Shown here piece by piece: positions 44,999 to 56,154 of a stretch of 64,000 nucleotides of DNA (its first letter is position 1; each line of letters starts with the position of its first letter). The notes under the pieces are model-generated. The model was not told the origin of the DNA, ran no database searches, and worked only from the letters and a program-made list of their open reading frames with translations. The stretch is from Macrotis lagotis (taxonomy: Eukaryota; Chordata; Mammalia; Peramelemorphia; Peramelidae): the NCBI RefSeq assembly GCF_037893015.1, contig NC_133658.1, forward strand, positions 252,408,518 to 252,472,517, read 5' to 3'. The position numbers and the translations under genes were made by a program.

Positions 44999-45525
44999 AG
45001 ATTCCTACTCTGAGAGTCTAACTGAATGCAAATTTGTTCCCTTTTCCTTCTCCCATCTGCAACAATCTTGTTGCAAATATACCTAAAATCAACCCCACAA
45101 AAATAAATAACAACCAAAAAACCCCTCTCCTAGGGTATACAGGACAAGTCTTCATCTTTGCTTGAAGTCTTCTGGGCATAGCACATTCCAAACCTACCTA
45201 GCTCTAATTAATAGAATAAACTTGTCTCTTTGCAACTTCCACATTCCTAATTCTACTCTCTGGCACTAAATAAAACATACCAAATCTATCTTCTACATGA
45301 CACCTTTTCATATATTTGAAGACATAGTCATCTTTTGAGCTTTCTCTTCTCCAGGCAAAATATCCCCCATTTTTTCCATATGGTCTTCATACAACTCAAG
45401 GCCCTTCACCTATCTTGTTTGCCTTCATCTAAACCTTGACCTGCTTGTTAATGTCCTTTTTAAAATATGGTTCTCTGAATTGAACACAGTACTCTCACAG
45501 TTGTGTGAGCCCATGTGTCAATAGC
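44999..45525 (-). mobile_element. L3/CR1 LINE 3' region
   Basis: On + it reads AGCTTTCTCTTCTCCAGGCA, CTCAAGGCCCTTCACCTATC, TTGACCTGCTTGTTAATGTC and GAATTGAACACAGTACTCTC. This is the reverse complement of the CR1/L3 block around 'CCAGTTCTGGG ... GGCTGGAGAAGAGAAG'. Ancient. Confidence 0.7.
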
Positions 45526-46015
45526 TTTCTCTCTGGATGAGATGCCCAGGATCTATAGTCTGAAGCAGAGTTGGAGGTAGGGTGGAATGGAGAAGAAAGG
45601 CCATGGGAGCAGCCTTTTCAGTCCACCTCCTTCCTAACTTCCTACTGGTTTTCCCTCTACTACTACTACTACTACTGTGAGACTGATGCAGAAGGAAAAA
45701 GGAACACAGTCTATGACTTCTCTGACCTCTAATCCTATGTCCCATTCTTGACCTTCTTCCAGACTCTCTTGGTGGACTTGCTCTATTTGTTTTTCTGTTT
45801 GGAAGATCTTGGTTCCCATAGGATCCAGGCTGTCTGTGTTCCTCTGTTTCCATCCTAGGTATCTCACTGATCCATCCCCTCACCCCCATTTTCTTCCCAG
45901 GGACTCTGGCTGGCTACAGGCATGGAAAAATCAACTAGACATCAATAGCAAGTATTAGTCCTGGAGTCCTACTCTAGCAACCCTTCAGAATTATAAGGGT
46001 ACCATGAGGACTTTG
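45526..46015. other. Intergenic stretch, unassigned
   Basis: A minus-strand frame (45518-45889) is open for 123 codons but is Ser/Arg-rich and crosses a CTA triplet run near 45657-45676. There are no domain features, no splice partners and no family match, so it is not called as a gene. Confidence 0.4.
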
Positions 46016-46383
46016 GGGGCTTTTTTTAGTTATAAACTTTCATTTTCCCACCCCAATCCTTCATCCCAATTGAGAACACAGGAAAAACAAAACCCATCAC
46101 AAACATGTTTTGTCAAAGCAAATTTAACATTGGCAAAATGTTAAATATATTTATCTTATTATGTACACTGAGTTCTTCACCTCTATCAGGAAGTGATAGC
46201 ATATTTCATCATTAATTAATTGTCTGGAATCCTGGTTGTTTTTTATGCTACTAAGAGTTCAGCATAAGGGTATTTTATCATCTTTATTTACTATAACATT
46301 TATCCATTCCCCAATTTATGGGTACTCCCTCAGACTCTTATTCTTTGACCCTCAAAGAGAGCTATACATATTTTTAATATTCT
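46016..46383 (-). mobile_element. L1 3' end
   Basis: TCCATTCCCCAATTTATGGG, CTCCCTCAGACTCTTATTCT and AAGAGAGCTATACATATTTT on + are the antisense L1 landmarks, with an L1 3' UTR to the left. Confidence 0.65.
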
Positions 46384-49184
46384 TTTTAAAATTTTTTTAA
46401 TTTTCTTTAATTTATTTACACATTACTAAAATATTCTTAAGAGTAAACATAATAACCCCTCCCCCCACAAAAATGTAAAATCTCATGAGAAATAAAGTAA
46501 AAGAGAAAAAAATGTGTTTCAGTCTGTGTTCTGATACCATCAGCTCTGTCTTGGGTGGATCACATTCTTTATCATAAGTCCATCATAGAAGTTGCTTCCA
46601 TATTTTTCCACAATTGCTGTTGGTGGTTACAATTCCCTCCATCCATTCCTCCCCACTACCGTCTATTATATTTTCCTCTCTTCTTTCACTCTGTTCCTCT
46701 TCAGAAATGTGCTGTGGGGCAGCCAAGTGGCACAGTGGAAGAGCACTAGCCCTGGGAGGCCCCAAGCCCACATCCTACCCCAGAGACCCAGCAACCATCT
46801 GGCTCAGTGGTCCCAGAAAGACCACCCAATCTCAGCACCTTACAAAAAGTAAAAAAGAAAATATGTTCTGACTATCCTCTCCTATGATCTACCTTCTCCT
46901 CTATCACCCATATCCCTCCTCCCCTCCCCATCCCCCTTCTCTCCTTTTTCTTCTAGATGTCTATGCTGTTTCCTCTCTGAGACATGTCTGATGAGAATGA
47001 AGGCTCCCTCATTCCCCCTTGTCTTCTCCCCTTCCATACCATTGCAAAAGCTATTTCTTGATTCTTTTACATGAAATGTCTTAGCCTATTCTACCTCTCC
47101 TTTCTCTTTCTCCCAGTACATATCCCTTTCACCCACTGACTCCATTTTTACAATATATCTTCAAATTTAGCTCTTTCCTGTGCCTCATCTATAAAAGCTC
47201 CTTCTATCTACTCTATTAAATGAGAAGGTGCATATGAGTATTATCAGTATCATCCTTCCATGTAGGAAAACACACAGTTCATCATCATTAAGTCCCACCT
47301 AAATTTCCCTTCTCATTCACCCTCTAAGCTTCACCTGAGTCTTGAACTTGAAGATCAAACTTTCTGTTTAGCTCTGGTCAACAGGGACATTTGAAATTCC
47401 CTTGTTTCATTGAAAGTCCATCTTTTCCCCTGGAAGAAGATGTTCAGTTTTGCTGGGTAGTTGATTCTTAGTTGCATTCCTAGCTCTTTTGCCTTCTGGA
47501 ATATTATATTCCAAGCCCTACGAGCTCTTAATGTGGATGCTGCTAAATCCTGTATGATCTTAATTGCAGCACCACAATATTTGAATTGTTTTGTTCTGGC
47601 TGCTTATAGCATTTTCTATTTGACTTGGGAGTTCTGGAACTTGGCTATAATATTCCCCGGGGTTTTTTTTTTTTTTTTGGATCTCTTTCAGGAGGAGATT
47701 GATGGATATTCTCTCTTTACTTTCTATTTTGCCCTCTGTTTCTAGGATATCAGGACAATTTTCCTGTAGAAATTCTTTAAAAATGAAGTCAAGGCTCTTT
47801 TCCTGATCATGATTTTCAGATAGCCCAATAACTTTTAAATTATCTTTCTTGGATCTGTTTTCCCAGATCCTTTTTTCAATGAGATATTTTACATTTTCTT
47901 CTAGTTTTCATTCTTTTGGTGTTGAATTATTGTGTCTTGATTTCTTGCAAAGTCATCAGCTTGTCTTTAGCTCCATTCTACATCTGAAGGATTTGTTTTC
48001 CTCAGAAAGCTTTCTTATCTCCTTTTCCATTTGGCCAATTCTACTTTTTAAAGCATTCTTCTCCTCAATAACTTTTTGAACTATTTTATCCATTTAACCT
48101 AAGCTGGTTTTTAACATGTTATTTTCTTTAGCATTTTTTTGGATTTCCTTGACTAAGCTGCTGAATTCATTTTCATATTTTTCCTACATTTCTTTCATTT
48201 CTCTTCCCAATTTCTCTTCTACCTCTCTTACTTGATTTTCAAAATCTTTTTTGAGCTTTGTCATAGCCTGAGCCCAACTTCTATATTTCTTGGAGTCTTT
48301 ATCTGAAAAAGCTTAGACTTTCTCATCTTCTGATTGTGTGGTTTGGTCCTCCATGGGACCAAAGTAATTGTCTATAGTCAGGTTCCTTTTTTTTTTCCAT
48401 TTACTCATTTCCCCAGCCTGTACCTGGTCTGGGGATACTTCCTGAGCTTTTGAGTATTATTGGGACACCCCCACAAGGACCTCATGATTTGAGGCCCTGA
48501 CTGCTCTCCTGGTCTGTGGAATGACCACAAACACACCCCTCTGTCCCAGAGCTGTGAGGGGAGGGGGTCCCTGCTCTCTGGGGGACCCAGACTATGACCA
48601 GGGTCTGAATGGGGTCAAATCCCAAGAGTCCTGTCCCAGGACAGAGGACAGACATCGGCAATCTCCCTCCACTCCCTTACCTTCCATAGGCTGAGTGCTC
48701 AGAGTGAAGCTGCTGGGTGGCTTCTGCTGGATGGCTCTGTGAGCCTGCTTCCAGTTCCTGAGATCTGGGCTGCACTGAGGGCCAAGATGGTTCTGAGGAG
48801 GGCCAGGCTGACCTGGGATTCATGCTCACTCTAGCAGAGGTCTCCCTGCTGATCTTCCAAGTTATGCTTGGTGCTCCCTGGGATGCAGATCAGGAAACTG
48901 CTTCTGCTGCCCAGAGCTGGCCTCCCAGGGACCCAGGTGCCCTGGGGCTGTTCCCAGGAGGCTGAAGTTCCTTTGCTCTGGCACAGTGCCGCCCCTCCAA
49001 ACTCATGGAACAGAGCCTTCCCACTATTTTCCAGATTACCTTGGGCTGGAGAATTGCCTCACTGGATCCTTCTATGGGTTCTGTCTCTCAATAATTTAGA
49101 GTCATAATTTTAAGGTTTTTGAAATATTTTGGAGACCACCTAAGAGAGGCTGTACTCCTGCCACCATCATGGCTCCATCCCTTT
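46384..49184 (-). mobile_element. HAL1-type half-L1 element, inverted relative to the first
   Basis: On the minus strand it starts at about 49184 with GGATGGAGCCATGATGGTGG (the AGCCAAGATGGC-type L1 start). The decayed ORF1 runs from about 48400 to 47350: a coiled coil including AQAMTKLKKDFENQVREVEE, IGLSENHDQEKSLDFIFKEF, QENCPDILETEGKIE, then the C-terminal block ARRAWNIIFQKAKELGMQLR and INYPAKLNIFFQGKRWTF typical of L1 ORF1p. It goes directly to a 3' UTR without ORF2. It is about 2.8 kb, readily alignable with the 35994-38763 copy throughout, and has several breaks. A SINE is embedded at 46716-46862. Confidence 0.82.
46716..46862 (+). mobile_element. tRNA-type SINE carried inside the minus-strand HAL1
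   Basis: GGGGCAGCCAAGTGGCACAG, GAAGAGCACTAGCCCTGGGA, GACCACCCAATCTCAGCACC and TTACAAAAAGTAAAAAAG. HAL1 sequences on both sides match those around 38315-38469, so the junctions are the same in both elements. Confidence 0.82.
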
Positions 49185-49185
49185 A

Positions 49186-49439
49186 AAAAATGTTTTTTAA
49201 TTTTATTTATGTTTTATCATCCATATGCACATGTATATTTTTAAGTTACAAAATTTCCTTCCATCCTCCCTTCCCACCTCCTTCCCCTCAGCAGCAAACA
49301 GTCAGGTTGGCATTGTATGTACATATTTTGATAAACATGTTTACAGATTAGTAATTTTCACTATGAGGATTTAGGATTAAGGGAAAGAAATATATAAGTG
49401 ATAATTTTTATAAAGTGTTCATCAGATTCTGAAGGGTTG

Positions 49440-49474
<35 letters not shown>

Positions 49475-50230
49475 GCTTTGTTTTTCTTCCTCTGGATGGG
49501 GATAATATAGTCCATATCCAGTCCAATACAGTTGTCCTAGCTCTCTGGACTGCTGAGAGGAGCTGCTTTCATCAAGCTTGTTCATCTCACAACGATATTG
49601 TTGATGTGTACATTGTTCTCTTGGCTTTATTCCCTTTGCTTAGCATCAGATCCCATAAATTATTCCATGCTTTTCTAGATTGTGACCATTTATGATTTCT
49701 TATAGAACAATATTCCATAGTATACATGTACCATAACTTGTTTAACCATTCCCCAATTGATGGGTATCCCCTCAATTTCCAATTCTTTGCCACAACAAAA
49801 AGAACTGTGTATGTTCTAATTCCTCCCTTGATTTATCTTCCTGCTAGTTCCCTTTTATCTTCTTCCCTTTCTTTTCTATTTCCTTGTTGAATAAAATGTG
49901 TTTCTGTACTCGAATCTATGTATCTTTATGTATATTCACCCTTCTTTTAACAAGTTCAGCTATTCCTCATCAGCCTCCTCCACTGTTTGTAATGATGTCT
50001 ACTTATGCACCCTGATTATTTGAAATACTTTTCCTTTCCTTCCAATATATTCCTTTTTCCCTCTATTTCCTTTAAGTCATTAAGATATAACAGAAATACT
50101 TCCAGGCTTTGTCTGATTGGAATCCCTCTATAAACTTTGATGAAAATAGGTTTCAGAGGAGACACAAGCATAATTTCCCCACTTTTGAATTGTCAACATA
50201 CTTTGGAAATACCACCCTGAGTTTTCCCAG
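49186..50230 (-). mobile_element. L1 3' end
   Basis: Antisense L1 landmarks on +: TCCATAGTATACATGTACCA, AACCATTCCCCAATTGATGG, CCCTCAATTTCCAATTCTTT and GCCACAACAAAAAGAACTGT, with the 3' UTR starting next to the HAL1. A GT tract (49444-49471) has grown within it. Confidence 0.8.
49444..49471. repeat. (GT)n simple repeat
   Basis: Fourteen GT units inside the L1 3' region. Confidence 0.97.
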
Positions 50231-50282
50231 TGCTAAAGTCTAGAAAGCTGTGCCTGAATTTGGCATAACAGTAATTCTCTAT

Positions 50283-50427
50283 GGGGCAGCTAGGTGGCAC
50301 AGTGAAGAGAACACTGGCCCTAAAGTCAGGAAGACTTGAGTTCAAATCCAACATCAGAGCTTAATAATTACCTAGCTGTGTGACCATGGGCAAGTCACTT
50401 AACCCCCACTGCCTTGCAAAAAAAAAT
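50283..50427 (+). mobile_element. WSINE1-type SINE
   Basis: GGGGCAGCTAGGTGGCACAG, GAGTTCAAATCCAACATCAG and CTTAACCCCCACTGCCTTGC plus an A tail. Flanks share AACARTnnTCTCT-like sequence. Confidence 0.92.
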
Positions 50428-51130
50428 AACAATCCTCTGGATGACCTCACCCTCTGTCAAAGTGTACTGCTTGGACCAGCAGCAAGTGTTCACTGAGGGG
50501 TTTAGTTCCCCCTATTTCCTAGGGCCGTTCAATCCATGTTCACAATCCCTGTTCCTTGTAACAGGCAGATACAGCACTCCTATACCTGTCATAGAACTCT
50601 GGTTTTATTTTATTACCCATAGAGTCATCATGACCTCCAAACTTGAGATGATGACTGTTCCCACAGGATGCAAGAATATCTGTATTATGCCAAGAAAAAA
50701 CAAGAGAGAACTTGTCTCAAGACCTAAGAATGATTGTGTTGTGGTTTAATCCTTTTCCTATATATAAGTGAGGGGAAGGGAGTGGCTTCCACTTGCAGGC
50801 TTCATTTTCCTTACTCTGAAAATAATTAAACTTTTATTTGCATCTTGATTTTCCTGTCTCTAGCCTGCTCTGTTTTTACTTCAGTCACCCATGGATTGGA
50901 ATTCAGTTCAGATCCAGTTGACAGAATGTATTTTATTCTTTAGTCCTTTGTCATTGTTTATTGTTTTTTTATCTTTTTATTTTTCACTTTGATCCTACAT
51001 TTGACCTTCAAAGTTTCTATGTAGCTGTGGATTTTTTTTTATCAGGAATACCTGTAAGTTCTCTATTTCATTGAAAATCTATTTTCCCTCTCCCAAATTA
51101 TACTCAAGGTTTGTTGGCTAAATTATTTTT

Positions 51131-51258
51131 TGAAAGAGATTATTTTTAGCATTCATTTTTAAAAAATTTCAATTCTGAATTCTCTCTCTCCCCTCACCCA
51201 TCAAGAAGTCAAGAAATATAATACAGTACACGTGAAATCATGCAAAACATTTGCACAT
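51131..51258 (-). mobile_element. 128-bp L1 3' tail insertion with 17-bp target duplication
   Basis: The direct repeat TTGGCTAAATTATTTTT occurs at 51114-51130 and 51259-51275, exactly flanking an L1 3' UTR piece (TTTTAGCATTCATTTTTAAA, AGAAATATAATACAGTACAC, AATCATGCAAAACATTTGCA). This is a strongly 5'-truncated L1 insertion into the older element. Confidence 0.85.
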
Positions 51259-51797
51259 TTGGCTAAATTATTTTTGGCTTCTAGAATATCATATGCCAAG
51301 TTCTCTGCTCCTTGAGAGTCCTGGTTGCAGACGGTGACTCCTTGATATTTGAATCCTTTATTTCTCATCATTTATTTCTCATCATTTTAAGTAGATATTA
51401 CCAACTTCGATAGTTCTGGTGTGGGTCTGGATATTGACTTAGGAGAGTCAGGTCAAGTAGAAATGTATACACATGCAAGGTCTACTGGGTTTATTTTTAG
51501 AAACTCAAACATTTTATAACAAAAACTTATCTCAGGAATGACTAAAGGAGACACAGTTTCACAATTTCCTGGGTAATTTTACAATATTTGTTCTTAGAAA
51601 TCTGCATACTTCTCTATCAGAAAAGCCTTTTATCAGAAAAGCCTTTTACAACCACCTCGGGATCCAAGATTATCCCAGGTCAGGGTTCACTGGAGAGCCA
51701 ACAAATCCATATAATGAGCAAGAATACATACATATCTCTGATGGAAAAGGTCACCAAGGATATATGTAAATCACTCCCAGGAGCTGGCTCTCAACTA

Positions 51798-51812
51798 TAC
51801 ACACACATATAT

Positions 51813-51864
<52 letters not shown>
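51798..51864. repeat. (TA)n tract
   Basis: ACACACACATATATATACAT grading into more than 20 AT units. Confidence 0.97.
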
Positions 51865-51867
<3 letters not shown>

Positions 51868-53149
51868 TTTTGAGGTTTCAGGAAGTTCTTAGGAGGTGAT
51901 CACTGGGCACTGGGTTCTATTTCTACTTTGATTTCTGGTTCTATGAGTGCTGGGCAATTTTAAGATTTCTTGAAATCTAATATTTAGGCTCTTTTTTGGT
52001 CATGGCATTCAGTATTTTTTCCTCTTTTGTTTTCCAAGTCAATTATTTTCTGTGAGATACATTGCATTTTCTTTCCCTGTCTCTGTCACCCCCCCCCCCA
52101 GGCTTTTTAACTTTAATATTTCTTCTCTCAGTAAATCATTAGCTTCTCTTTGGTCTATTCCAATTTTTAGGGAATTTGTTCCTTGCGCAAGATTTTGTAC
52201 TTCTTGTACCAAACTATCAATATCCTTTTCAATTCTTTCTTCAATAGCTCTCAGTTCTTTTCTATTCCCCCACCCCAAGTTCTCTCATTCTATTTATAAA
52301 AAAATATTTTAAACTCTTTTTTTATAAAGTTCTTGCTTCGTTTTTTCCTAGGAATTCTACTTGAGTTTAAACTTGAGCTATGTTTTTCTCTGAAGTGTTG
52401 CTTGTCAGTGTGTTGGAATCATTCTCTTCTGTGTTTGTAGCTTAAGCAACCATCATGATGGAGTTTTTGGATTGCCTATTCTTCCAGTCTACTTCCTCAC
52501 TGTGACCTTTGTAATAGGGCCACTTTTCTGAGGGGAAAGTTGGCCCGGTCCTGGTGCTGCTTTCTTGGGAGGTGATATTTCAGGATCTCATGATCAAGTT
52601 GTGTAGACCCACAAGCTTTCAATGTTCTCAAAGGAGTCTGCTCCAGGGCTTTCTGCAAGTGCTTGACCTAGGTTTGGATCTGAGGATTTCCCTTTCATAT
52701 CATCATAAGTCTTCCAGGAAGAAGGTTGCCTGGTCTTTGTTTTTCAAGGAGGCACCTACACTGTCAGAGACACTTCACACCTGTGACAGACCATTCTCTG
52801 TTGATTGCTTGGTTCACCTTGTCTTCCAAAGCTCTGCTTGTAGTATAAAAATACACAGCCCTGAGATTCTATTTGGTCTAGAAGGGGAGGACAAACAAGT
52901 TAAAAATTTGAATAAAAAATGTACTTATTGTCACCAGTCTTTAAATTTCAACACCAGTATTTCATGACAAAAGGTGGAGCTGAGAGTACAGCAGGTCTAG
53001 ATGAAAAGATTCAAACTATTTGTTTTAAAAAAAAGTAAAACTTAAAACATTGTTCTGTATTAGGATATTTGTATTAAGGATAAAGGTATAATTAAAAGAA
53101 ACCCTTTGCAAAATGTTATTGTTTCAAGTACAAGTTTAGTTGTTAATTC

Positions 53150-53965
53150 TTTTTAAAAATATTTATTAAATATTTTATTTTATCCCAATTACATGTAAAA
53201 TAATTTTTCTCATTTGTTTTTAAAATTTGAGTTTCTAAATTCTCTCCTTTCCTCTCTCCCTACTTCCCAACTTTCCTCAATGAGAAGGCAAGCAATTTAA
53301 TATGTTATACATGTATAATCATACAAAACATTTCCATAAGGATTATGTTGTGAAAAAATAGACAAAAAAAATACACTCAATAATAATAAAGTTTAAAAAG
53401 TATGCTTCAGTCTGTATTCAGATACCAAAAGTTTTTCTCTAGATTATCCTAAGTCCTTCAGAGTTGTCTAGGATTTTTACATTGCTGAGAATAACAAAGT
53501 CATTCATAGTAGCATCAGTTCATGTAAGCTTTTCCAGGATTTTTCTGAGAGTATCTTGCTTATCATTTCTTATAACACAATAATATTACAGCATAATCAC
53601 ATACCACAGTTAGTTGTCATCATCCATAATTAATGACTATCCCTTCAATTTCCAATTCTTTGACCTCAAAAAAAGAGCTGCTATAATTATTTTTGTGCCT
53701 ATAGGTCCTTTTCCTTTTTGTTTTTTTATCTCTTCTAGGACCTACAGACTTGGTAGTGCTGTTACTAGATCAAAGGTTTTTCATGGTTATCAAGGCATTT
53801 ATGCCCTTTGGGCATAGTTTCTAGTTAATGTACCGTGGTTGAATCAGTTCACAATTCTACCAACAATGCATTGATGGCTTATTTTTCCCCACATTACTTC
53901 CATAATTTTCCTTTCCTGTTCTGTTAGCTAATCTAAAAGTTATGAGACAATATTCCAGAACTGGT
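53150..53965 (-). mobile_element. L1 3' end, 5' truncated
   Basis: On +: ATCCCAATTACATGTAAAAT, ATAATCATACAAAACATTTC, AGCATCAGTTCATGTAAGCT, CCCTTCAATTTCCAATTCTT, CTATAGGTCCTTTTCC, GATCAAAGG and TCAGTTCACAATTCTACCAA. This is the antisense order of the L1 ORF2 end and 3' UTR. Confidence 0.85.
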
Positions 53966-54599
53966 TTTTTTTTTTCTGTTTAGTATTTTCTTTTTCCCAG
54001 TGACATGTAAAAGAACCCAATTTTTAACTGTTAATTCTTTTTTAAAAAGTTAGTTAAAGTTTTGGTTTCTTTTAGTCTGATGACTAAACATGCCCCTTAT
54101 TGAATATTCAATAAATGTCCATTTAAAAAAGATTTCCAGAGTATATACCCTAATAAAATGTCCTGTGGATGTCTGTGAATATTCTAGATGTGATCTAAGC
54201 AAATTACAACAAACCTATCACTTCCCTGTTAATAGAATCTGTTCCTTTCTTAAATCATAGCCTAACCAAGATCCCATTAGATTTTTCATAGTGAGTGCCT
54301 AGTCTAGATCTCTTTTTTTGGTTAAGGGAATTAAAACATCTCATTCTTAAATTTTCCAGTTTCATTTTACTATAAAACATTTGATCAGTAATTATAAATC
54401 CAATTGTGTATATAAAAAATAGAAATCAAAACTTTATGGAAATACTAATATTGACTCAACAATTTCTTTTTTAAATTTTTTTGACTCAACAAGTTCAAAA
54501 ATTTCAGATTAAAATTTCAATAGTCAAAATGTGTGTACATCCCCCCTTCAAATCTATGTACTTGGAAAAAAAAAGATCACTAATGACTTTAAAATTAGT

Positions 54600-55750
54600 T
54601 ACATTCAAAAATTTCTAGTTCTTTGAAAAGGCTGAAAAGGCTTTTTCAAAGCTCATATCAGCAGCTGTGGTTTAGTTTTGATTTTTCTGGAAATATTACT
54701 GCTTCACTTTCCGGTATGGGAAATCACTCTTGGTAGACTTTAGGATTGGATTTCTGAAACTCCTTCAGTTTTTTTCATTTTTATTCACTGACTGTTTGGT
54801 ATTCATGATAATTTCCTCCAACAATGTTGGAGGTTTGGTATTAAAATTTCTTTCAACTAATCTGCAGGGATGCATTAGTATCTTCTCCTAAGTACTCTTT
54901 CTGAACTCATTGTAAATAGGCTACTTGTTCCTCTATCAAATTCTTCAAGGAAGAGGGAATTTGAAAGATCTCCTCCTGATGATTGTCCATGTTACTAGCC
55001 TGGCAGCTAACAGGTCATCCAAATCTACTCCATCACTGAAACATAGGATTCAATGAGAAAATTTTAGAACCACTGTAGTATGGACAACAAGGCCTTCACA
55101 GAACAGTGGTATCTTCTTGTTTCAGCAGATCATCATCATCCTCATCAACAATTGCAACTGCTTCTGACTTTTCAGGAGGCAAGATGAGACAGCAAATCTG
55201 AAATGTTTCCATAACAATTTTCTATTTCCATAATATACCCAGTACAGTGACAAAGGCATCAAAAAAGCTGAAATATGAGCTGATGTTCCTTCAAGTGACA
55301 TAGTAATAATCTACTGTAGTTTCAAAGACATCTTTTTCAAACCCTAAATACATGGGCTGGTTCAATTCTGAACAAACAGGCCAATTTGCTAAACATTTCA
55401 AGAAGAAATCTTTTAGTTTTATCCATGAGGCTGACAACTCCAATTTTGAGTTGCAGGTCCACAACTTTCTCTAGTAAGTCCAACTCAAGGATTTTCTATA
55501 AATGTGATAATGTCATAAACTTCCAGATCTCTTCCACATTGGCCTCAATCAGCTGCATCAGTTTCAGAATTTATCACTATTAGGCCTCAAGGGTACATTT
55601 ACTTGGGAAGCACCTGGTGCTGATCAGTTCAATCTGGGAATTTGTTAACTCTTGCTCTGTAGGATGATCTCTTTAGGTATGATTGGAGGGTGGAAAAGGA
55701 GGAAATCTGTGGAAAGGTTGGCTGTCCATGATCTTTCAAAAATATATATT
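54600..55750 (-). pseudogene. Possible unassigned processed pseudogene
   Basis: On the minus strand, protein-like sequence appears across frames: [40 protein letters not shown] followed by [69 protein letters not shown] and SLKNLIEEQVAYLQ. The segments are collinear and have ordinary protein composition, and many stops and shifts separate them. I do not recognise the parent. It may be a retrocopy of a helical host protein. No intron, poly-A tail or target duplication was found. Confidence 0.35.
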
Positions 55751-56150
55751 TTTAGAAGTTATAATGTTTGTTTCAGAATTACTTCTGGACTAAATTCTGG
55801 CAACATCTGAGTGGATCTTATAACTAATCCACATCTTCTGAGGTTGTTGTTCTGAGGTTGAGGCCTTATAACTTTTGAAATGAAATGACTTCGGTGTTTC
55901 TGAAGTCATATCAGAGACTAGAAAAAGCCCTGTTGTTTTTATTTCACAGTTTCATAAAGAGGTAGTGTCTAGGTCCAGTTATTTTATGCTTTACAATCCA
56001 CCCTGGTAATCCCTTTTCAGTTTCTCTGAATGGCTCCTGTCCCTTCTCCACTCCAGTTGCCACCCAACAATGGCCCTGTGGTTCTGAGGGGATTCCAATC
56101 TCACAGACCAGGGAGATCTTTTCCAAACAATCTGCTATTTAATCACATCC
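55751..56150. other. Intergenic, unassigned
   Basis: No confident repeat or gene. A 60-codon minus-strand frame at 55944-56126 has no supporting features. Confidence 0.35.
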
Positions 56151-56154
56151 CCTT

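Larger units (their letters stand above)
50940..52900 (-). mobile_element. Older HAL1/L1 ORF1-bearing element
   Basis: On the minus strand an ORF1-like coiled-coil frame remains at 52278-52039 (RKELRAIEERIEKDIDSLVQ, LAQGTNSLKIGIDQREANDL). Downstream come traces of the C-terminal block (on + GGCTTCTAGAATATCATATG and CAAGTTCTCTGCTCCTTGAG, compared with the same place in the 46.4-kb HAL1) and a 5' UTR-like region. No ORF2 is seen. It is more diverged than the two HAL1s. An L1 tail (51131-51258) and a TA tract lie within it. Confidence 0.6.

Noticed and set aside
45518-45889. 123-codon minus-strand frame with a Ser run
   Set aside because: Low-complexity composition, a triplet repeat inside, and no splice or promoter context or family resemblance.
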